DNA from: Lineus longissimus
Taxonomy: Eukaryota > Nemertea > Pilidiophora > Heteronemertea > Lineidae
Assembly (NCBI RefSeq): GCF_910592395.1
Contig: NC_088310.1
Coordinates: 12,221,501-12,285,500 of the forward strand
Length of the DNA stretch: 64,000 nucleotides
Direction of reading: 5' to 3'
Of the stretch, positions 45,901-57,280 are shown piece by piece; position 1 is the stretch's first letter; every line of letters begins with the position of its first letter. The position numbers were made by a program, and so were the translations under genes. The notes beneath the pieces are model-generated. The model saw nothing but the letters and a program-made list of their open reading frames with translations, searched no databases and was not told the origin of the DNA.

Positions 45901-47897
45901 ATGACCATCAAATACAACGAATTTCTTTTTTAGAATCAATTGGCCACCGTTGGGAAAACATGTTGTTTTAATTTTTTTCTCACTAAAAGCTATCGTGTTT
46001 AAGTGACTTAGCTTGATGCTCTATGTGGGATTGCACCCCCACCGATCCCCTTCCTGATTTTTTCCTGGATCCGCAGCTGTTAATGTGTCCATATTCCTGG
46101 GGGGGGGGGGGGGGGGGGGGGGATTACGTATAAAACTTCCTTGCTGTTAGTAAACCGTGGCAAATCATACTTTGGCCGTACTATATTTTTCTCAAGCAAT
46201 GTTTTAAATTACGAAGTACAATTTGCAATGCGATATACATGTATTACAATAAATTGTTTAAAATTATTATATTCTTTTATATAGCGTTACTTAAAAAGTA
46301 ATTGACAATGAAAATATAAAGTTGTATTTAAAAGAAAACCTACAGAAAAAAGCTGTTAAAACATTAATAACGTTATTATGCCCCCTTACCTCGCAGTTAA
46401 AAAAATTCAGGCCTCGCCCAATACACGGCCTATTGTCTTAAACAAAGCCCGCTCGCATCTAGGGCTAAATTCGCATTGTTCTACAGTCTTGTCAAAGTTT
46501 CATCAGAACAAATCTTGATAACATCGACTTCCTTCGAAACAGCTTTTAGTGTGGTCGATCGGCTTAACCAGCAAAGGAAAATAAACGTATGTTATTAGAA
46601 TAAACATTATTAATAAAGAGCTTTAACACTTTTTTAAAACTGTTGAAGCACTCATTTTTAATTATACACAAATTCGATTGAAGTGTCATCATTTTAAAAC
46701 AGTTATTTTCATTCTCTCTCAGGATAGTTTATACGACGACACATTTTCAAATATCAAGTTGACGTCATCATGCAGTGGCATGCCAGCACTCACAAGAGGG
46801 AAGTGTGCGAGCTCAACAAGAGATCTGATCATTGTGTCGGCATTTGCGTCCTTAGGCCTGTGTGTTTGGGACCTGCAGAAAGTGGTAGGTTACAAGATTA
46901 TTTGAGGCACTGAGTACTAAAGCCCTACAAGCCTTACCGCATGTAAAGACTTTAATCATGAGCATTTTCCAATGATAGAGCAGTAAATATTAGCCCATCT
47001 ATTGATTATTGATTCCTAAGTTGCCGAACCTGCTTTCTTCAGTCCTGAACCAGGAGGCAAATTTTCGACTAAACTATAGTTTCAGTTAATAGCCGAGTGA
47101 TCCTTTGGTTATTATGTCAATGCATCAGTTTTAGGAGCAAGATTTTTTTTGCTATAACTTTATTTTACGTGAAGTAAGCACCTTACTTCACGACACGAGC
47201 ATTTTTACTCTGCCCCCTATATGTTGTCACGGATTCAAAAACACGTTATCACGTGCTTAGGGGCCATTCATTATCACTTAAACTTATTTTCAAAAGGTGA
47301 AAAACACACGCTAGGGGTGAATGGACAAACTTTGAAAATATTGATTCTTCTTGGTATTAATCATAATCATGCTTCTAGCAGTGTAAGACACAAACTATTA
47401 TTTTCTGAAGCTGGGGGCGCACCGTAGTAACCACCTGCAAGATCGTGTCGCAGAGGTCTTTAAGATAATTTATTAATCAGGATTAATAGAAAGCTGAACG
47501 TTTTGTGTTGTAACATCGTGTTGTCGCCCAAGGCAAAAGGCGACATCATGCCAATGACACTGATGCCAACAAACAAAATCGTTCGTTTTTTATTCAATTA
47601 TAAACAAAGAATTGCTGTACAAAGATAGGATTATAAATACATGACATGATCTCGCCCAAATTTACCTGCGTGTGCTCCCAGCGTTAGCGCTATACCTTGC
47701 TTGAATGTTTCTGTTGTTTCTCTTTTCTTCAGTGTAACCCGTACATTAGGGCCAGTGCCATGGACTGTTACAACGAACGGAAGAAGCGAGGCAAAACGGT
47801 GAACTTTCTGATTGCAGATTACGTCAACCAAGCCCCCACCAGTCAAAATGTCGTCACAGTCTCCAATGCACTAAATCAGCTCAATATGGGCCACTAA
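39916..47897 (+). CDS. Secreted PLC-like phosphodiesterase (PI-PLC X-type fold), six coding exons, 313 residues
   Basis: Exons 39916-39985, 41421-41495, 43409-43599, 45540-45818, 46723-46884 and 47733-47897 join in frame; stop TAA. Residues 1-23 are a signal peptide (LTLFGILVLLAISQVSTA). Exon 2 encodes CNGHEGLCNLRFDKVTFPGT and HNS, giving catalytic His46 in G-T-H-N-S; exon 3 has QLDFGIRFFDID and SHRDAYG with the second candidate catalytic His102; exon 4 has DNWLNSPSHRNEV. The C-terminal SLGLCVWDL and NFLIADYV also fit the family. PLC-like phosphodiesterases of this type hydrolyse, or are presumed to hydrolyse, phosphodiester bonds by two-His general acid-base catalysis; the substrate is unknown. 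Introns have GT-AG ends, except intron 3, which uses GC (GAG then GCAAGT). Length is usual for the family. All splice phases agree, so confidence is high although no transcript was available. Confidence 0.85.
40191..41034 (+). mobile_element. Non-autonomous DNA element, copy 2, in intron 1 of the PLC-like gene
   Basis: 844 bp. Left end AGGTAAAGTAGGGTAATTGT and right end (reverse complement) AGGTAAAACGGGCTATTTGT are inverted repeats with some mismatches, each followed by AGCC. The interior matches 36648-37925 minus about 390 bases. Target duplication not clear. Confidence 0.65.
41673..41991 (+). repeat. Tandem duplication, units of 152 and 167 bp, in intron 2 of the PLC-like gene
   Basis: Both units begin CGCCATCAAAATGC and contain GGACGGCTTTTTATTGCAGT and AGATAGTACATGT(A/T)GAAACA. 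Unit 2 carries an extra ATTTAAAGGAATGG-type insertion. No coding role. Confidence 0.85.
45167..45297 (+). repeat. Dispersed repeat in intron 3 (partner 46397-46530)
   Basis: TTAAAAAAATTCAGGCC, CCCAATACACGGCCTATT and TTGTTCTAC(T/A)GTCTT are shared with intron 4. About 130 bp, no coding capacity. Confidence 0.75.
46099..46122. repeat. Run of 24 G in intron 4
   Basis: Uninterrupted G run. Similar homopolymers occur at 48298-48316 (19 C) and 52860-52875 (16 G). Length is subject to sequencing error. Confidence 0.85.
46397..46530 (+). repeat. Dispersed repeat in intron 4 (partner 45167-45297)
   Basis: See the copy in intron 3. Confidence 0.75.
47166..47191. repeat. Short perfect hairpin in intron 5
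   Basis: CGTGAAGTAAG, a three-base loop, then CTTACTTCACG. Arms of 11 bases. No evidence for function. Confidence 0.6.
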
Positions 47898-47957
47898 GTT
47901 TAGTAAACAGTCGATTTCTCCATTGTTTATCAGTGTAAGAATCTCTTGACGCATTCA

Positions 47958-47963
47958 AATAAA
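47958..47963 (+). terminator. Poly(A) signal of the PLC-like gene
   Basis: AATAAA 60 bases after the stop codon, followed by TGTGTGTTTAAGTGTTTT, a GT-rich element at the usual distance for cleavage. Confidence 0.65.
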
Positions 47964-48469
47964 CGTATTGACTCTGCGCAGTACAAAATATGTGTGTTTA
48001 AGTGTTTTACTGCACCTACCCAACCCCAACACTAACAGTGTTCATCTGTAGTACAGGGGTTGTGCACCTTTCAGATGTTGGACTCTACGATTCCGCTTCG
48101 AGACGGAGTTCAGGTAACTCAGTGTAAAATAATACGACTTTCAATTTTCAAATAATATTTTGGCCATGAATTTATTGGTGTGTTTGAAAGCGTTCCGAAG
48201 TTTCGATGAATTAGTGCAGTGACCAGACTCGTTAAAACAATCATTAACAGCAGGAGAGAGCGCTCATCACAAAAAGTTCGTCCAAATGTTCATGGTGCCC
48301 CCCCCCCCCCCCCCCCATTGGTCAAAAGAAATACATTTTTTTATTGAAAACGTGGTGGTAGAGCGATCTTTTTAATATAAGAGAGGAACCTGCCTTCGAC
48401 ATGTTAGAGCACGATCAAATTTTCACAGATAGTTAGTCACTGGAAGTTGATAGGAAGAAGAATTTTGGA
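47964..48469. other. No gene; poly-C run at 48298-48316
   Basis: Downstream flank of the PLC-like gene. Nothing else recognised. Confidence 0.45.
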
Positions 48470-49520
48470 TGTACAGTCCTACCACAAAGTAAATGTCCAC
48501 CGATTTTTTAAAATATCACAGAGATAGAAGAAGATAATTGAATGCGGTTTTCAGCAGAGAATGGTGTATTTAGTTGTTAATGTATCTGTTGTATTTGGGC
48601 CCAGCTCATCCTGTCTCTTCGTTATGTAACAGGCAATTTTAAAAATGTCCGAAATCAAACTTTTTTGTCTTATTTTATTTTTGTTCTTTTTCACAATGTA
48701 TGGGTGAGCTATGATGCAACAAAGGTTTTTTTCACTTGAATTTGAAAATTCCTGCTTAATTCTTAATTTTGAAGACTAGTTTTAGCTCGCTATAGGTGAT
48801 TGTTTTTTTCAGACAATTGATCACCTTTGAGGACTCCCCGCATCGTCAGCAATGCAGTGTCAGAGTATTTATGAATGTTGCCATTCAACACAATTGATGG
48901 TTCAGTTACTATTATAAGCAGAGGGCTGTTCAAGGGCTCTCTGTTGCAACTGATTACCAAACATACCTAACATGCCAGTGATTCAACCGTATTTAAAATT
49001 TTGATTTCCACACCAAGGAAGGAAGTGTTTACTTAGAAACCCATTGAATATGGTCGATCATGTTCATAATAGGGAATCTTATATGAGTTAATTTTATTGC
49101 AATTTGATGGCCCTTGTATTGGCCAACTCAGCTCACACATATAGGATTGGGGTCTTCATCAAAGGTAATGGATGAGATTAAAATGAAAACATAAAAGTCC
49201 TAAGCAAAAATGTGCATTTGTCACTATCAAACACATTCTTTGGAATTGCAAGTGCCATCAAATGCTGGTCGTAAAGCACAGTTCATGGGCTTGTGTGAAT
49301 TTTTGAAATGGCACAAGAAATAAAAAAAGTGATTTTTGGACCTTTTTGAAATATCTGTTACATAATGAAGGGATGGAATTAGGTGCATCCAAATACAACA
49401 GATACACGATTTTACCCTTCTCTGCTGAAAACCGCATTCAAATATTTTATTTTTTCTCTGCGATATCAAAAAAAATGTTGGACATTTACTTTCTGGTAGG
49501 ACTGTACATACTAGGGAACA
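48470..49520. repeat. Inverted pair of about 210-bp repeats around 630 bp
   Basis: 48470-48690 read forward matches 49520-49320 read in reverse: TGTACAGTCCTACCA, AGTAAATGTCCA, TGAATGCGGTTTTCAGCAGA, GTATCTGTTGTATTTGG and ATGTAACAG are shared in order. This could be the long TIRs of an element or two copies in opposite orientation. No gene between them. Confidence 0.65.
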
Positions 49521-49625
49521 AAAGGACTGTATACTGATCTTGATCAGCTCCAAAACTACTATAGTATCACCAACCGATTTAAGGCCGTTTCTGGATATGC
49601 AAGCCAAGCCCCCCATACCGTGCCT

Positions 49626-51148
49626 TAAGGCCTTGCCACATACGACCCGAGCCCGACGTGACCACTTAAGACTCTGTCGGCCGATCGGATCAGAATGTGG
49701 ACAAGTCCTGGACGACCTGTGGACGACCTGTCGTAGGCAGTCGATCAGTGGTCGCATAATCCAGTCTTACAAGACTAAAATGGTCCAGTCTTATGAGACT
49801 AGGTAATCAGTCACCTAGTGCAATAGCACTCCTCCGACGCGACCTGACCATCTGGTCGTGAAGTCTGGGAAGGGTTAGGTGCGATTCACTTGTGATAGCC
49901 AATCAGTACATTTCATTTCGTCAGATGATTCCTGTAATCATGGCAGACTTCTCGACTGATGAACGTGAAGACCGTCTCATTGGGTAGGTGATAAAGTATG
50001 GAATTAGTGAAACCTTGGAAACACTGATAAACCTTGGAAACACTCCTTAAAATGCATAAAAACATGAAATAATGCCATTCGAATCTTACGTGGTTACGAA
50101 TCAACATTTGGAGCTTATTCTTACATGATCAGATCGGAATTTTATGGTAATTTAGAAATCTGTCGCATATCCGATTCAATAGTCTATATTTTAGAACAAC
50201 CCAGTTGTACCTCGCCTCCAGTGTACAGTACTGATCTCCCAAATATGGGAAGACACGCCCACCACACACCCATAATATGGATATGGACCAATAGCGCTCC
50301 GCTTATAAATACGCCACCACCACGCGGGGCCTATTTGAACTACGGATCGGTCTGTTCATACAGGGTGATACAGAGAAAATTAGGGGCCTGTCATGCATTA
50401 TGCATGGATAAGGTTGACGACTATGTCTAGGCCTAATTGTCTATGATTGACTGATATTTTATAACAAACGATGAATAAAAGAAGCCTAGTCATGTATGTT
50501 TATTACCGAAGTTTGCGGATGAAAATTTCCTTCGCCGTGAGCGATTTCTTACATCTTCCAGTACGCATCGAGGGATGTAGAGATCTTTGTGACGTCACCA
50601 GTTCTAAGCGGTTTTTTTATTCACGTGTGTGTTTGTCCTATGATCTCGTGCATCTAGTACCGAGCATAATACTTTATCGTCTATGGAATACAAAACAATC
50701 ATAAAAACTAATTTTTGCTTCCATTGAAGAGAAATAAAATATTTTAACGACCACAGCGCATTGCCAATTGATGACGTCATCCTCCACATTAAAAATGTTG
50801 GCTTCTGAACTAACTGGCAAATTGCTATCAATAAAGTCAGCTGGGACGAGACTGTCAGTTGGGAGGGTATAAATCGTGGAAGGAACGCACCCGATTTCCC
50901 GCGCTATTTGCACAGTGATTCCATGGTTTACATTGAATATTTACAAGGTTTATCAGTGTTTCCAAGGTTTCACTAATTCCATACTTTATCAACTACCGTC
51001 TCATTGAGCTTTGGCGTGTTTCAGTTGGCTGATGCAATCGTATAATGTGGGCATTCTCGTCGTGCTACTTACTTATCGCAAGACAGCCCAGACGACGAGA
51101 CTGTCGGGTCGCAATATGCAGAATCGTATAATGTGGCCTGGCCTTTAG
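49626..51148. mobile_element. Candidate TIR element of about 1.5 kb
   Basis: Left end TTAAGGCCTTGCCACATACG and right end TATAATGTGGCCTGGCCTTT are imperfect inverted repeats; both continue into GACC/GTCGT-rich sequence. A second inverted pair lies further in: GATAAAGTATGGAATTAGTG (49989) with CACTAATTCCATACTTTATC (50970), extending over CCTTGGAAACACTGATAAAC. Minus-strand frame 50913-50604 is open but has no motif I recognise. Superfamily unknown; no target duplication established. Confidence 0.45.
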
Positions 51149-52205
51149 ATATTTAGCGCTGGATGCGATTCAGCATTGTTCAATCGGGATGGACACTGGG
51201 TGGACGACACCAATAAGGTAGGATGGGGGAAATGAACCTCCTTTTTGCCTATTGATCTATGAATACAACAATGCTTGCCTGAACCTTGTAATGCTATTTC
51301 TTCTGAGGCTGAGACGGAGACGTTAAATTCACGAAGCTGGACCAATTGAAACGAATCGGAGATAATTTTCTAGACTTAAAGTTAGTGGTTTCATTTAACC
51401 CCGGCCCGTAGATACGCGGTAAAATGAACCTCCTAGCAAATAAATATGTAACGCTGACGTTATCATGGTAATGTTCCTGATTAAAATAGGTTTCATTTAA
51501 GAAAATAAAATATTTTTTCATACTTCAATATGGTTTAACAATGAAATTCAGTTTACCAATGAAGATAAACCCCTTTATCACCAAAGCAAATTGTATCATT
51601 GTAAGTGAGATGAAAGGCATCAATGTAATTGAAGCATATCAAACAATGATAGGCATTTATGTATAAACATTAAGAAAACATTATTTGTCTGTTTATAAAA
51701 CCAGTATGCATGCATCACTTGCAATTCACAGTGGACGTTTTCCGGAAAGCCCCTCTGAAAATATTGTCCACTTGAAATACCAGAAAATGCCTCATGCAAC
51801 CTTTTCTATACTTTGCGTTTCATCTGAACCAAATTACCAGCGTTGATTCGATTCAGAAATAGTGAAAATTCATACCGACTAAAAGTTAATTATGATAGAA
51901 CCTGTTTTCTACATGTGCTCAAAATGGTGACTCCCAATGGCCACTGCTATTACATAATATACTTCATTATAACATGTTACATTAAGCTAGACGCAAGGAC
52001 CCAACGCGCCGCGTAGCGGCAAAATAGCAAAGCTAGTGAAACATTTATAACGGGTCACCGTAATCTCATTATGGACTTATAGCGCGATTATGGGGTTGTA
52101 ACTATTTTGCTGTATATTGTCACGAGGAAAGAAAAGCACGCGACCTAACGCCAACCTATTAAGGTAAAGTGATAATTAGAAGGTATATAGTTCAGGAAAT
52201 GTTAA
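51149..52205. other. No gene; 36-bp shared sequence at 51991-52026
   Basis: 51991-52026 matches 13509-13544. Otherwise nothing supported. GAACCTCCT occurs at 51234 and 51426 in similar context. Confidence 0.45.
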
Positions 52206-52793
52206 TAAATAATCATTCCTTATCGTTTTTAGAGAGCATTTTTAATTGTAAAAAGTATATGCCTACGTCACAGAGTTTCTGCAATGGTCATTTTTATCAC
52301 AGTAGTCTCGCGCAGCCAGACCTTCTCCACTTATTAGTCTGGCGCAAGCCAGGCGTTCTTTGTACTAGACGTTTTGCACCACAATGTATCTGGGCCGAAG
52401 AAACACTGCGCAAGATTACCTCGAGCTGGAGGTAAGAATAGATTATGCTAATGAGCATACTTCCACATTAATTTTTCCCAGAATGGTGCATTTCGCGTGA
52501 AGCTACTTAGCCTAATACCATTGGGCCCCGCGTAGTGGCGCTGAGTCGGCCGCTGTAATCAAGAGAGTGGTTGAGTCACTCTATGTTATGACGGACCTAA
52601 CCAAAATTGCTTGCATTTTCGCATTGCTATAATGAAAGACCTAATACTGAAACCACATGTCTGTTGACTGTGCTTATAGAGAGTCTTGCATCATGCCTAG
52701 TCTCTCTTAAAGCACAGTCAATAGACACCACTATACCCCCTCACACTCAGAAACCACAAACGCCCACCCCTTCCTGCTATCTTAATACTTCTG
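52206..52793 (+). repeat. About 600-bp dispersed repeat, copy 2 (partner 24107-24718)
   Basis: See copy 1. This copy lacks the internal duplicated GAGACTGGCATCATGCC block. Confidence 0.75.
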
Positions 52794-54461
52794 GGTAGAA
52801 AACAAGAAGTAGTTGTATGTTCATGCCTGATAGGTCCAGTTCATCAATGGATATAGGGCGGGGGGGGGGGGGGGGAAGAGTAAAAATGTTGGTTCATTTT
52901 TCCCGTGGGTTCATTTTCCTCCGTCTTACCTTACATGTAAGAGTTTAGGACAGCCTTATTATGGTTTCACGACTTATAAATCTACTTCTTTTACAAAATA
53001 CCTTTCGTCAATAGACCGAGGCTAATAGACAGAGAAATCGATCGACCATACCATAACCACTAATAAAAATATAGTGGTTTGGTCACGAGTGATCAGTTCA
53101 TTCCCAATGACAACCACTGCCCATTAACTTATCACGACCTGGACCGACAAGTTTGAACCAAACAGTATTGAGGGGCTTGTTCAATGCCTATTATACGGGG
53201 CTGGTCATCCGGCCTCAAGTTAATGAACCGGTCTTAGATCGATGAGTCTAGAGTAAATTTTTACCACGTTCAGCCACATGTAGATACAATCAATACATCA
53301 TGTTTCCAGTTTGTTTAATCCCAATACCAGCATTTGTTATTGCACTAGAGCCAGTTTCAAAATTAGCCCCAATACACCCAAGCAGGTTTTTTGGTGTAAT
53401 TATTAATTTATCAAACACCCACAAAAATAATGCACTCGTTATCGTTTTGAAGTCATGTCAATGGTACACCAAGAAGGAGTTGTTGATCAGACAAAAAAGA
53501 AAACGTAAATGTTACTTCTCTTAAGGACATGAAAACTGAGAGTTTGGTTGGTAACCATTAAATAGTGATCGGCTGCAGAAGCGTAGAAATATGTAAATGA
53601 TTATTGCCCTCTTACTGATGCAGGCAGTTAAATACAATAAGTTGACAATCAAACGTATTGACCCGCGTTACTTGTTTCACATATCAGGTACAAATTAAAT
53701 CGATATTTTGGGAAGTATTCAACGTCAGTTGTGTATATAATTGCTCTTTTTGTGTCTTCTTGTACCTCACCACTCTTCAATGATTCCTGCTTAGATTTCT
53801 GTGTCAGAAAATTTACAAAATGTAATTTGGATTGTTCTGAAATGAAAAAAACAGTCGAATGGTGTGCATTGAGATAGGCCAGTATATGAAATAATGAAAT
53901 ACTGTTGTGGCGTTCACAATGGACTATATAATACATCTCACAGTCAGAAGTCAAGGCCATTGTGACATTGACATATCACATTTGATAATCTGAAATATCG
54001 ACTTGTACGAAGGATAGAAACGTAAAACCAAACGACATGCATGTTTGAACCGTTAGGTCATTCAATGAACTAATCAATTTCAAGCTCAAGCTCATCGTGA
54101 AACTGATCAAGTTTTGATAATCGCAAATATCTCAAGGTGACAAGGCTGATCGCGGTGACAAGGTTGGTCGTGGTGTCATTGAATAATCATGCAGGACCCA
54201 TGACATTCACGATGTTGTCTTGTTGCTTTATATTTTTACTAAACATACATGTGGTATGGTTTCATGCTTCTGTCTGTCCCACAAGACAAGATATTTGCGA
54301 TTATCAAATATGACATATCAGTTTAAAAATGATCACTTGACCTTGAAATGGTTCGGTCAATTGAATGCCCCAGCCACTGAACAAACAAATATATAGCTTA
54401 ATCATATGTGTCACGGGTCGCAAAGCGTGAGGCCGGGGCGTGTCCTCCTGTCCTACGTAAG
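52794..54461. other. No gene recognised; poly-G run at 52860-52875
   Basis: AT-rich. The minus-strand open stretch at 53960-53649 and other short frames have no motif or splice context. Confidence 0.4.
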
Positions 54462-54557
54462 ATGTTGTCCGGGACTGCAGCAAATGATATGGACACTCGT
54501 ATGGCTAATCAAGAGGTCGGGAATCAGATACGCCGAGACGAGAGGAAGTTGTTGAAT
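54462..54557 (+). CDS. Possible short first coding exon, weakly like the N terminus of a G-protein alpha subunit
   Basis: From ATG 54462, 32 codons (MLSGTAANDMDTRMANQEVG, then NQIRRDERKLLN) end in phase 0 at a consensus donor GTAAGT. NQEVGNQIRRDERK resembles the amphipathic helix of G-alpha subunits (N-x-x-I-x-x-Q-L-R-x-D-x-R) which precedes the KLLLLG P-loop exon. The Met-Gly-Cys acylation start is missing and no later exon was found in the remaining sequence. Could equally be chance. Confidence 0.25.
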
Positions 54558-55451
54558 GTAAGTTAATAACAACACAAACAAGAAACGAATTGTTAGGTCA
54601 TGCTAGTCACTGATGTCCACACAAGAATATTCAGTTTCGCAGATTTTATAACAGATGATATCACAAAACTGGTGTGTGCTTACTTCCACGACGAATTGAT
54701 TAAATGTTTAGCCCTGAAGCTAGAATATAGTCACTGCTCTGAAGCTGACTGATTGTTACGCTCGGGAGCGGAGTTGAAACTATTGCAATGAGGCTCGATG
54801 ATAAGCTCTGCTCGGAAGCTGACTGTTACGCTCGGGAGCGGAGTTAAGACTATTTCTGCTACTTCATTGAGAGCTGTTCGTTCTAAAAACGTACCCTTAT
54901 TTTGGTATCAAAATCAATACCGAACGAACGGATCTTCAAACCCGTAGAGTGTGCGTCATTGCACTTTTCTGTAATTCTAAATAGTTAGGGTTTCCCAAGG
55001 TTATCGTGGTCTGGAAGTTCAAGCTCGAGATGTTATCTACCTTGTACCATCAGCTTACACATGTGTTTACGATGTTTTAGAGAAAGCGTGGGCTATGTTA
55101 GCTCCAACAATTGCACTACGAACCATCTGACTATGGCAAGATGACCAGATTTTGACATTGGCTTTTGGCTAAAACTAGGAAAGGATTGGAGATAGAAGTT
55201 GTTTGGTCATAACGCTTACAGGTTTTACAAGTTTGTCCGATAGTGGTTTCTTAAAGGGTAATTTGATTGTGTACATGAAGTACCTGAGGCTGATGTAGTA
55301 GATAACAGTTTAATTTGTTATTCATACAAAGGAATTATATTACATAAGTGGAGTCATAGCGTAGAGGATGGGATTGTTTTACAATTTGGGATGACCCGGT
55401 CACATATGTAATATTATCTCTAGTTTAAGGTTATGGTTACTCATAAATAGG
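54558..55451. other. No gene; 50-bp direct repeat at 54737-54856
   Basis: GAAGCTGACTG(ATT)GTTACG then CTCGGGAGCGGAGTT(G/A)A occurs twice about 70 bases apart. Nothing else supported. Confidence 0.5.
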
Positions 55452-55960
55452 CTACCGACTTCTTGATTTCCCTTCAGCCGATATATTAGTACAATGTAGT
55501 TTGAACCCCCCCCTCACAGGGTTGGCATCATCAGCCAAGTGTGGGGGGTCACAACACAAGGAGGATTGTGTTTGTGGCAGCACCTGTATCTTACCAGAAT
55601 TATTTGGAGTCGAGATGGTGACATGAGTTTCGTCCACATAGAACTCTAATGGGAAGAGTTTACCAATGGCCCTATTAAAAAACCCCAGAAGTGGTGCTAC
55701 CAAAGCTGACCTTGTCAGCTTGTCATTCCCCTTGTTGAGTTTCTCAACTTTGCCTAGTTTCCAATTGATTCGCTTTCCGTCTTTGTTGCGCCACGTCACC
55801 AACACGCATAGCATCTGCATAGGCGTTTTGTCTGGCAATCTCTTTATATCAGTATGGCGTTCTCTTAGGGTCGCTAACAAGTACTCATCCTGAAATCGTT
55901 TCCTAAAGTGTGAAATGAGTTGGCTCATGCGATGGCCTAATTTCTCCAGATGTGACTTGC
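55452..55960 (-). pseudogene. BEL/Pao integrase C-terminal fragment from a second element
   Basis: Frame 55928-55452 reads HFRKRFQDEYLLATLRERHT, then INWKLGKVEKLNKGND, and LFPLEF: the order H-F-x-x-R-(W/F)-x-x-E-Y-L-x-x-L-R-E-R, W-x-x-G-x-V and L-x-P-L-E is that of the BEL/Pao integrase C-terminus. The frame upstream (EKLGHRMSQLIS) is also consistent. It differs from the integrase at 6238-7731. GGGGGG-rich sequence just after, at 55507-55517 on the minus strand, could be a polypurine tract. No LTR was found. Truncated. Confidence 0.6.
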
Positions 55961-57116
55961 CCCTGAATGTATGATCAAAATCATCCCCTCATTGTCACTA
56001 TGTGGTAATATGCTCAGATCGTGGCCGAAAATCAGATGGTTGGTTATGATTGGTCTCAGATCAGTCGGGTCGGAAGATGTTCTGGCGATCAACGAATTGA
56101 CAAGATGACGATAAGATAACTATGCCAGAGGTTAATTACTTTTGAAGAGGACTGTATATTTATATGGTACAAGCTATCATAAGATACCTACAATTCACAC
56201 TGCAGCTGGGAATGCTTCAGCCTGGAGCTGGCTGCTCCGTACTAGTTTTTTACACGATTGCGGTGTCTCTTCTCCGGCATCTACAGCAGGCTATCCTCCG
56301 TCTCGTGTTCGATTGCAGACTTCGGTCTTCTAGCCCGGAACGTCAGTAGAAGGGCGTAGTAGTTTGTATACATATGATTGTCAAATTCTCTTCCCGCCAA
56401 GGGGAATATAATCGATACAAGTTTTTTTCCGCTAAGGGAAATATACTAAAATGCTTCTCACAACTTACAACGTGCTACAACACAAACAGGCTGTAACATT
56501 GACTCAGGTTGACTGATGCAACCTGACCGCTAGCTAGGACTATATAAATGACTTCGACTCTACCGGTTCTGCCCAGATGGCAAAAGACTAGTCCTAACTA
56601 GCCGGCAGGTCGTAACAATAAACTAGCCAGTAATTAAGAATACTATACCGCCACGGGTATTCTATAAACGGGAAGGAACGTCAACAGCGAGGCCTCGTCC
56701 TTCTCTATCTCAGCAGGGCAGAGTAGTCCAACTCGTCAACACGGCTTCTGGCGTAAGCGGAGAGACAGCGATGAAATCACACCCACTGGCTTCTAACTCT
56801 GTAACTATCAAACAGTCACCTGAAGTCAACATACACAGATTAAAACCGTGGTTTAACAATAATCATCTTTTTGGTCCCAAAATACAACTGGGTTTCATAT
56901 AATGGTATATTCCAGAAATCCGTTCGTACGGTCTAAATAATAGGTTTGGATGTGTCCAAAAACACCAATGGACTAAATACTATACGATTACGAGATTCAT
57001 TCTAACCGAGACTCAATTACATTACTATTAGCCCATCCATCGAAAATAAGCCTAAAAGAGTGGAGTGGAAAGTTTTCAGGTCGACCTGATCTACGCGAGC
57101 CTATTCGAAGCACCTG
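55961..57116. other. No gene recognised
   Basis: Nothing supported. It ends at the outer Harbinger TIR. Confidence 0.4.
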
Positions 57117-57280
57117 GGGTGGTGTTCCCGAAGCCATCGTTAGCGTAACGATGTCGTTACGGTATCGTTAAGCCATCGTTAAGTATGCGTCCCGGTGCCC
57201 GAAAGGTTCGTTACGTTTAACGACATCGTTAATTTAACGACAGCCCCAGAGCTGTCGTTAGACCATCGTTAAAAAAAAAA
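57117..57280. promoter_or_regulatory. Left end of outer Harbinger: TIR and clustered CGTTA motifs
   Basis: CATCGTTA, GTCGTTA, ATCGTTAA and their complements occur about ten times in 160 bases, in both orientations. The mirror cluster is at 63720-63872 (CCGTAAC, TAACGATGG, GTCGTTAA, TCGTTAGG). Repeated subterminal words are known binding sites for Harbinger transposase/Myb-like protein complexes; that these are such sites is inference. Confidence 0.55.

Noticed and set aside
46099-46122. G24 run as a functional G-quadruplex
   Set aside because: Homopolymer in an intron with no supporting context; similar runs occur at 48298 and 52860.
49227-49757. 176-codon minus-strand open frame
   Set aside because: It runs through the right arm of an inverted repeat and the start of a TIR element, without a motif.
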